Assembly: GCA_043810345.1 (NCBI GenBank)
Contig: JBDROF010000102.1
Location: forward strand, 34,424 to 98,423
Length of the DNA: 64,000 nucleotides
Origin: QYOJ01 sp043810345
GTDB lineage: Bacteria; Bacteroidota; Bacteroidia; Bacteroidales; FEN-979
Reading direction: 5' to 3'
This document shows, one piece after another, positions 51,246 to 58,483 of this stretch (its first letter is position 1; every line of letters starts with the position of its first letter). Under the pieces are notes generated by a model, which saw only the letters and a list, made by a program, of their open reading frames with translations, was not told the DNA's origin and made no database searches. The translations under genes and the position numbers were made by a program.

Positions 51246-53743
51246 GTGCTCCAGCATTGGATAATATCGAGGTTTAACCGAGAACGACTACATCGTAAAA
51301 GCAATTCATTTGCAATTGCCATCATCCCTTTTCTCTTTTTATTTTCTTGCGTGAGTTATTGTCAAAGCGATTACGAATTTTGGTTTGTGGCACCGGCTGT
51401 CACATATCGGACTATTCCTCCGAGTCCAATAATTCTTACTCAGTTAAACCAGCCAGTAAGATTATATATTACAACGGCTGAAGGACCTGCAACGGTTAAA
51501 GTTGAACAACCTGCGAATCCATCCTTTATTCCGATTATATCATCTGTTTCTAATGATTCTGCCAGAGAGGTTAATCTGACGCCTTTTCTTGATATTATTG
51601 AAAACAAACCTGCAGATACCGTGCTTAATTACGGTTTAAGAATTAGCTCAAATAGAAGAATTAATTTACAAAAAATGGAAATCAAGGAAACTTCACCTGG
51701 ATTCCCAGCTGGATTGCAATTCCTCCTTCTTTTTTCGTTCCCGTACCAGGCACCAATGGCGAATGGGTATCTGGAGAAAGCGGTGGCTATGGCAATTTTC
51801 CTCTATATTTAACGGTCATTGTTAAAAATTCACAAGAGTTTCTATTATCCGCAATTTCATGGGATTATGGAGCAACAAATGCCAATTTCACTAAGTATTC
51901 ATTTTTCTCTGATTTCAGTGCGTTGAATCTTGGTCCAGACAAAAAGATTTGTCCCGGTGACAGCATTTTACTTGATGCTGGATTTGGTCGTGATTCTTAC
52001 TTATGGAGTACCGGAGATACTACTCAAAGTATCTGGGCAAAAGATGCAGGAATGTATTGGGTTAAGGTTCCTGATGTATATTGTATTGTTTCTGATACCA
52101 TTCAACTTCAGACGACATTGGCTCCAGTAGTTACAAATAGTCCTCTTGCAAAATCAATTTGTTCAGGAGAATCTACGAGCATTCCGTTAACTTCGAATAT
52201 GCCTGGTACAGATTTTTCCTGGACTGCCATTGGTTCTTCACCCCTTGTTACGGGTTACTCTCCAGGCACCGGTGATACGATTAACCAGAATCTGATAAAC
52301 TCCGGATCTGTTTCGGAAACCGTAACCTATACCATTACTCCGGCTATTGGAGGTTGTGTAGGCGATTCGGTTCAATATGTTGTAACGGTCACCCCGGGTG
52401 ATTCTGTTAAAGTAACCATTTCTTCTTCATCTGATTCTGTTTGTGAAGGAACACAGGTAACTTTTTTAGCTACACCAACCAATGGAGGATTCGCTCCAAG
52501 TTATCAATGGAAAGTCAACGGAATGGATACAGGGACAAATGATTCTGTTTTCTCATATAGTACAGGTAATGGGGACACTATAACCTGTGTTCTTACGTCA
52601 TCGAATTCTATTTGTACGACAAATAATCCAGCTACCTCGAATACAATCACCATGACAGTATATCCTAATTTACCTGTCAGTATTTCCATAACACCCTCAG
52701 CTAATCCCGTTTGTGGAGGCATCCCGGTTACCTTCACGGCAACACCAACAAACGGTGGCAGTTCCCCAGGTTATCAATGGCAGGTCAATGCAATCAATGC
52801 AGGTACGAACAATGTAATCCTTACATATACTCCAGTTGCTGGTGATGTTGTGACATGTATATTGACTTCAAATGAAGATTGTGTTACCGGGAATCCGGCC
52901 ACATCCAATCCTATCACCATGTCAGTTGGTGAACAGCCTGTTGTATCATTTTCAATTTGTTTTGACACGGTTACAACACTAAACGCTAAACCATTTAAAC
53001 TCAAAGGGGGCATACCGTTGGGAGGCACTTACTCCGGTCCGGGAGTGGATCAGATCACCGGTTATTTCAATCCTGCCATGGCAAGTTTAGGAACAAAACC
53101 TATCACATACTCCTACACCAATATGTATAACTGCAGCAATAATTCAATAAGGAGCATCATTGTTGTAAACCCAGCCTCATTCACCTGTGGAGAGTCGATT
53201 ACAGACATTCGGGATTATATAGTATATCCAACCGTTCAAATAGGTAGTCAGTGCTGGTTAGCGGTAAATTTGAATCATGGCCAGCAGATTAGTGGTTCAT
53301 CAGCGCAACGTGACAATTGCCTTGTGGAGAAGTATTGCTACAACAATCTTCCAGCCAACTGTGTGCAGCGGGGGGCGCTGTATCAGTGGGACGAATTGAT
53401 GTGCTATGAAGATGCGGAAGAGAACCAGGGACTCTGTCCTCCCGGCTGGCATGTCCCGTCAGAAGCCGAGTGGAACACCATTTTCGCCAACTGGACCAAC
53501 AACGCTTTTGCCGGGGCGCCTTTGAAATACTCAGGATATTCCGGATTCAATGCGTTTCTGAACGGGGCGGGATTTTTCAACAAAGGGTGGTGGTTCGGGG
53601 ATTTTGCCGCCTTCTTCTGGTCATCGACATCACACGGGCCGCAGAAAGCCTGGGCGCATGGGATGAATGAGTATGATTATTCGGTGTCGTATTATCCAAG
53701 TTACCAGGCGAATGCGTTTTCGGTGCGGTGTTTGCGTGATTAG
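51246..53743 (+). pseudogene. Exported multidomain FISUMP surface protein, interrupted by a frameshift
   Basis: Two consecutive frames make one protein of about 830 residues. Frame 1 (51246-51812): signal sequence (FLFLFSCVSYCQ) and an IgGFc-binding-like N-terminal domain (YEFWFVAPAVTY, ENKPADTVLNYGL). At the A-run 51670-51675 one extra A would join it to frame 2, which reads KNGNQGNFTWIPSWIA and continues through PKD-like repeats (CEGTQVTFLATPTNGG, CGGIPVTFTATPTNGG) to a C-terminal FISUMP domain (CPPGWHVPSEAEW, SVSYYPSYQANAFSVRC). The start is uncertain: GTG at 51246, or an upstream ATG in another frame that quickly stops. A slip in the homopolymer, programmed or an error, is possible. AT-rich. 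Confidence 0.7.
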
Positions 53744-53835
53744 CTAATCCATGACGTAATTGATGAAAAATGTCTCATCAATCACACCTAATTCCTTATT
53801 TTTTATTAAATTTGAGGATTTATGATCCTTGAAAT

Positions 53836-54969
53836 ATGAAGAATTACATTCACAGATACATTGAAAACTTAGATAAGGTACTTAAACCGGGAAAGGCAGT
53901 TGTAATTCTGGGACCCAGGCGCACTGGCAAAACCACGCTTGTGAACCATTATCTGCATGACACAAAGGTTAAATACCGGTTCGAAACGGGAGATAACCTC
54001 CGAATTGTGGAACTATTCGAATCCGGTGATTTTGACCAGATCAAAGAGTTTACTTCGGGATTTGATCTGGTTGTGATTGATGAGGCGCAGAAAATCAAAA
54101 ACATTGGTCACGGTTTAAAAATCCTGACCGATTACCTGGAAAACCTTCGCTTGCTCATCACCGGCTCTTCATCATTTGAATTGCTGGGTCAGATAGGTGA
54201 GCCATTGACCGGCCGCAAGATTACGCTTACCCTCTTCACCATTGCTCAATTGGAACTTCTTACACAAAAAAACAGGTATGATCTTCGGGAAAACCTGGAA
54301 CAATATCTGATTTTCGGAAGTTATCCCGAAGTAATAATCTCGGAAAATAACACGGAGAAAATCAATGTGCTCAATGAGATCCTGGGATCCTATTTATTAA
54401 AAGATATCCTTGAACTCGACCGCGTGAAAAGTTCAAAACTCCTGCTGGATCTTCTTCGTTTACTGGCTTTCCAGGTAGGCAATCAGGTCTCGTTGTCGGA
54501 ACTTGCCAATAACCTTCACATTGATTATAAAACGGTTGCCCGATATATCGATCTTTTTGAGAAGTCCTTTGTCCTGTTCAGTTTGGGTGGTTACAGCGGG
54601 AATCTCAGAAGCGAGGTAACCCGTAAATGCAAATACTATTTTTATGATAACGGTATCCGTAATGCCTTGATTGCAAACTTCAATCCTTTGTCTATGCGAA
54701 ATGATGTTGGCGCTTTATGGGAGAACTTTCTGTTTATGGAGCGTCTGAAAATGCGATCTTACAAAAATCAAAATGCGAACATTTTTTTCTGGCGTACTTA
54801 TGATCAGAAGGAGATTGACCTCATCGAGGAGTGGGGAGGCGGGTTATTTGGCTACGAATTTAAATGGGGAAACAAACGTGTTAAACCTCCCCGACAATGG
54901 TTATCTGAATATCCCGGGTCAGGTTTTGAAGTGATCAATCCTGAGAATTATTTTAACTTTATTTTGTGA
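53836..54969 (+). CDS. ATP-binding protein (AAA_14/DUF4143)
   Basis: 377 residues: P-loop ATPase domain with GPRRTGKTTLVNHYL and Walker B DLVVIDEAQ, then a DUF4143-type C-terminal nuclease-like fold (NFLFMERLKMR, EIDLIEEWGGGLFGYEFKWG). Proteins of this family are scattered in genomes and often mobile; the function is not established. It lies between the FISUMP gene and a copy of the FISUMP C-terminus. Confidence 0.85.
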   Translation: MKNYIHRYIENLDKVLKPGKAVVILGPRRTGKTTLVNHYLHDTKVKYRFETGDNLRIVELFESGDFDQIKEFTSGFDLVVIDEAQKIKNIGHGLKILTDYLENLRLLITGSSSFELLGQIGEPLTGRKITLTLFTIAQLELLTQKNRYDLRENLEQYLIFGSYPEVIISENNTEKINVLNEILGSYLLKDILELDRVKSSKLLLDLLRLLAFQVGNQVSLSELANNLHIDYKTVARYIDLFEKSFVLFSLGGYSGNLRSEVTRKCKYYFYDNGIRNALIANFNPLSMRNDVGALWENFLFMERLKMRSYKNQNANIFFWRTYDQKEIDLIEEWGGGLFGYEFKWGNKRVKPPRQWLSEYPGSGFEVINPENYFNFIL

Positions 54970-54974
54970 AATGA

Positions 54975-55052
54975 ATGAGTGCAACCATTTCGGTTTCGTA
55001 TTACCCGAGTTATCGGTCAAATGCTTTTTCGGTACGATGTATACGGGATTGA
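54975..55052 (+). pseudogene. FISUMP-domain C-terminal remnant
   Basis: Translates to SVSYYPSYRSNAFSVRCIRD and a stop, closely matching the last 20 residues of the FISUMP domain at 53743 (SVSYYPSYQANAFSVRCLRD). It lies 5 bases after the ATPase stop. Nothing upstream of it belongs to FISUMP, so it is the tail of a lost copy. Confidence 0.75.
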
Positions 55053-55055
55053 ACC

Positions 55056-56015
55056 TTAACCTCCCTTCCGCTGAATGACCTTTAATGCAGCTGCCACAAT
55101 ATCCGGCGTATCCAGCCCATATTTCTGTAACAGCTCTTCCGGTTTTCCACTCTCCCCGAATGTATCATCCACCGCCACCATCTCCATCGGTGCCGGAAAC
55201 TGCCGGACCAGTAATTGCGCAATGCTGTCGCCAAGTCCGCCATTTCGCATGTGCTCCTCCGCTGAAACAACACAACCCGTTTTCTTCACGGAAGCCAGGA
55301 TCGCTTCGTCATCAAGGGGTTTGATCGTATGGATGTTGATCACCTCGGCCCGGATTCCCTTACCGGCCAGGATCCGGGTAGCCTCCAGCGCTTTCCATAC
55401 CAAATGCCCGGTGGCAATGATCGTCACATCATTCCCCTCCTCCAGCAACACGGCCTTCCCGATCACAAATTCCTGGTCGGGCGGGGTGAAGTTGGGGACC
55501 TTAGGCCGGCCGAATCGCAGGTAGACAGGGCCAATGTGCCTGGCAATAGCCAGGGTAGCTGCTTTCGTTTGATTGAAGTCACAGGGACTGATCACGGTCA
55601 TGTTTGGAAGCATCTTCATCATGCCAATATCTTCCAGACTCTGATGGGTGGCCCCGTCTTCCCCCAGGGTAATGCCGGCATGCGATGCACAAATCTTCAC
55701 GTTCTTGTTCGAATAGGCCACCGATTGCCGGATCTGATCGTAGACCCGTGCGGTCGAAAAATTGGCAAACGTACCGGTGAATGGAATCTTTCCTCCGATG
55801 GTGAGACCGGCTGCAAGACCAATCATGTTGGCCTCTGCAATCCCCACTTCAAAAAACCGCTCCGGAAACTCTTTGGCAAAAGCGTTCATCTTCAACGAAC
55901 CTGTGAGGTCTGCACACAGGGCAACGATATTTTCATCATTTCTGCCAAGCTCCAGCAGCGCCTCTCCAAATCCCGAGCGGGTATCTTTGGAACCAAGATT
56001 CGTAAAATCATTCAT
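55056..56015 (-). CDS. Transketolase, C-terminal subunit
   Basis: 319 residues: pyrimidine-binding and C-terminal domains (VALCADLTGSLKMNAF, ERFFEVGIAEANMIGLAAG, HAGITLGEDGATHQSLEDIG, and VINIHTIKPLDDEAI). Transfers two-carbon units in the pentose phosphate pathway with the N-terminal subunit encoded at 57497-58354. The VWA gene lies between them. Confidence 0.92.
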   Translation of the reverse strand: MNDFTNLGSKDTRSGFGEALLELGRNDENIVALCADLTGSLKMNAFAKEFPERFFEVGIAEANMIGLAAGLTIGGKIPFTGTFANFSTARVYDQIRQSVAYSNKNVKICASHAGITLGEDGATHQSLEDIGMMKMLPNMTVISPCDFNQTKAATLAIARHIGPVYLRFGRPKVPNFTPPDQEFVIGKAVLLEEGNDVTIIATGHLVWKALEATRILAGKGIRAEVINIHTIKPLDDEAILASVKKTGCVVSAEEHMRNGGLGDSIAQLLVRQFPAPMEMVAVDDTFGESGKPEELLQKYGLDTPDIVAAALKVIQRKGG

Positions 56016-56038
56016 TCCTGTGCCCTTTGATGTTATTT

Positions 56039-56079
56039 AATTCGTAATTCGTAATTCGTAATTCGTAATTCGTAATTCT
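56039..56079. repeat. 'aattcgt' word repeat (left of the VWA gene)
   Basis: Six consecutive AATTCGT-type words between the VWA stop and the transketolase C-subunit start. Same words as at 57447-57495. Confidence 0.8.
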
Positions 56080-56081
56080 AC

Positions 56082-57452
56082 TTATAGCTCTACCTCTACC
56101 GTTTCTCCCGCCTCCACCTTAAACCTCTTCTGCCGTGTATCCTTCTGCAAGGTTGATGACTTCAGCCGGTAAACCGTGATATAGCTTCCCGGTTGAAGCT
56201 GCAGGGTTTTCGTTGTTTCATCGGAACGAAGATGTTCTACCAGCAGCAACTCTCCGGCTACCTCCATGTAGATTGAACCCACTACCGGGGCGCTGTACTC
56301 CAGTGTCGCAGATCCGGTGGCCGGGATACTGAGTTGGGTGATTTGATCAGCCGCGATCTCCACATTGGAAAAGTTCATCCTCGGCATGGTCAATACCGTA
56401 ATGTCGTAATTTCCTGCCAGGTATTTCTCCATCCTTTCGCTGGGTTGGACATGGATAGCCTCTCCGGTACCACTCCTGCGAATGATGCATGCAACCACCT
56501 TCTCATCCTCACTGATGAATTTGAGGTAACCCTGGCGGGCATCCAGGGAGATCGGAGTATGCTTGCCCGGTTCGATCCAAACCGCCTCTTTCCTTAAAGG
56601 GGGTATGGTTTGAACAACCACATCATAGGTCACCATTGGATCCAGTTCCAGGGTATCGGGCAATCCCTTGTGGTTCAATGTATGGATGAAACTATATTTC
56701 GCAGTCCCGGTAACAGTATTATAAAGTGTCACGTGTACATCCGTTTGTGTAGGATTCCCAACCCTGTCAAGCAGGTTTATTTGAGCCGAAGCGGCTTTAA
56801 GTGAAGTAGCAACGATGGTTTGAAGGGCGCGCCGGTAGTCTTTCTCATTGGTAGCGTTATAATAGTTCCCCATGCAATTGAACTGGTTTTGCATGTTTTC
56901 ACCGATCCCAACGATAAAGGGCCTCAGGAAGATGCCCTTGCGTTGTAAATTTTTTGAAACCTGACAAGGATCCCCTCCGCATGCTTCCAGGCCATCGGTG
57001 ATCAGGATCACAATGTTCCTGCAATGGCTGCATGGAGGAAAATCCGAAACCGTCTGTTCCAGTGAATACGCGATTGGCGTAGTTCCCCGGGGACTCAATC
57101 CGTGCAGTACAGACCTGATCGAAGAAAAATTATCTTTTCCGAACGGTACCATGATATAGGAATCCTCGCAATCAGGCCCCGGTGCCCGTTTCGGTCCGTA
57201 AACCCGTAAACCGATCTCCAGGTTCTCCTGTCCCTGAAGGCTGTCGAGAATTCCCGATAACACTTTGACAGCAATCCGGTACTTCGTATCGCTCTGCCAG
57301 TGTTCGGCCATGCTATGAGAGGCATCAAATACAAAAAGAATACGGGTTACCGGCTTGGACAGATCCAGCTCCACGACAACCTGGGATTGTGCTGCGCCAA
57401 CCATGGCAGCAAAAAAAAGAAGGATCAGAACTTTGCCAGGCCTTTTCGTCAT
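56082..57452 (-). CDS. VWA-domain exported protein
   Basis: 456 residues: signal peptide (VLILLFFAAMVGAAQSQ), a von Willebrand A domain with the MIDAS motif FDASHSMAEHW (DxSxS) and NIVILITDGLEACGGD, then beta-rich C-terminal repeats (residues 210-456). The function is unknown; such domains bind ligands through a divalent metal. The start ATGACGAA lies inside the AATTCGT word repeat, and the same words flank both ends of the gene. Confidence 0.8.
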   Translation of the reverse strand: MTKRPGKVLILLFFAAMVGAAQSQVVVELDLSKPVTRILFVFDASHSMAEHWQSDTKYRIAVKVLSGILDSLQGQENLEIGLRVYGPKRAPGPDCEDSYIMVPFGKDNFSSIRSVLHGLSPRGTTPIAYSLEQTVSDFPPCSHCRNIVILITDGLEACGGDPCQVSKNLQRKGIFLRPFIVGIGENMQNQFNCMGNYYNATNEKDYRRALQTIVATSLKAASAQINLLDRVGNPTQTDVHVTLYNTVTGTAKYSFIHTLNHKGLPDTLELDPMVTYDVVVQTIPPLRKEAVWIEPGKHTPISLDARQGYLKFISEDEKVVACIIRRSGTGEAIHVQPSERMEKYLAGNYDITVLTMPRMNFSNVEIAADQITQLSIPATGSATLEYSAPVVGSIYMEVAGELLLVEHLRSDETTKTLQLQPGSYITVYRLKSSTLQKDTRQKRFKVEAGETVEVEL

Positions 57453-57495
57453 TCGTAATTCGTCATTCGTAATTCGTAATTCGTAATTCGTAATT
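57447..57495. repeat. 'aattcgt' word repeat (right of the VWA gene)
   Basis: Seven words ATTCGTA/ATTCGTC, overlapping the VWA start codon and reaching 2 bases from the TAG stop of the transketolase N-subunit. Confidence 0.8.
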
Positions 57496-57496
57496 T

Positions 57497-58354
57497 CTAA
57501 TAGTCTCCCATCGTCTCTTCCAGCTGTGCCAGCGCTCGTTCCGTCTCTTCATCGTTTGGAGCCACCCCATGCCATTCATGGTTGTTATGCATGAAGTCTA
57601 CACCAAATCCCATGATGGAATGCATGATAATAACAACGGGTTTCCCCTGGTTTAATTGTTGCTTTGCAACGATCAGCTGATCCAGAATCCCTGTCATATC
57701 ATGCCCGTTCATTTCCAGCACCAGCCAGCCGAATGACTCCAGCTTCGCCCTGAGATCTCCAAGGGAGAGAACCTCCTCCAATGGTCCATCAATTTGTTTC
57801 TGGTTGAAATCAACGATGGTAATGATGTTATCCACTCCTTTGGCGGCACCATACATCAGCGCTTCCCAGTTCTGCCCCTCTTGTAACTCTCCATCCCCTA
57901 CCAGGCAATAAACTGTGCGGGTATCTCCGTTCAGCTTCTTGGCAATAGCCGCACCCAGCGCTACGGATAATCCCTGCCCCAGGGATCCGGATGCCATGCG
58001 TACGCCTGGCGTCTCATCCATCACGGAAGGATGCCCTTGCAGCCGGGAATCCAGTTTCCTGAAAGTTTCAAGCTCAGCTAGTTGAAAATAACCGTAACGT
58101 GCCAAAACACTATACCATGCAGGAGAAATATGGCCGTTCGAAAGGAAAAAGATATCTTCATCCGTCCCGTCTATGGAAAATTTATTTGGATCGGGTTTCA
58201 TGATGGCAAAGTAGAGGGCAACCAGAAAATCGGTCGCCCCAAGAGATCCTCCAGGATGGCCTGAGGAGGCACCATTTACCATTCGGATGATATCCCTTCT
58301 GACCTGGGATGCGATTTTTGTTAAATCCGTGGATGATAACATTAAGAATGACAT
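57497..58354 (-). CDS. Transketolase, N-terminal subunit
   Basis: 285 residues with the thiamine-diphosphate-binding domain: SGHPGGSLGATDFLVALYF, HISPAWYSVLARYG, and GDGELQEGQNWEALMYGA (GDG...N motif). Works with the C-terminal subunit. Ends at TAG. Divergent from the GH3 fusion, 129 bases away. Start ATG 58354; an in-frame Met at 58342 is also possible. Confidence 0.92.
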   Translation of the reverse strand: MSFLMLSSTDLTKIASQVRRDIIRMVNGASSGHPGGSLGATDFLVALYFAIMKPDPNKFSIDGTDEDIFFLSNGHISPAWYSVLARYGYFQLAELETFRKLDSRLQGHPSVMDETPGVRMASGSLGQGLSVALGAAIAKKLNGDTRTVYCLVGDGELQEGQNWEALMYGAAKGVDNIITIVDFNQKQIDGPLEEVLSLGDLRAKLESFGWLVLEMNGHDMTGILDQLIVAKQQLNQGKPVVIIMHSIMGFGVDFMHNNHEWHGVAPNDEETERALAQLEETMGDY

Positions 58355-58447
58355 ATTTAAATAACATCTGCCTGTCGAGTCAAAGATAGCCTTTTTACAT
58401 TTTTCGATTGGCCGGGTGTTAATAAAAATGGATAAGATTTAAAAAGC

Positions 58448-58455
58448 TATTTTTG
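58448..58455 (+). promoter_or_regulatory. -7 element upstream of the GH3-beta-lactamase gene
   Basis: TATTTTTG matches TAnnTTTG, 28 bases before the start. The -33 region has no TTG at the expected distance. Confidence 0.45.
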
Positions 58456-58483
58456 CAACACTACACAGTAACTTCTGCCACTC

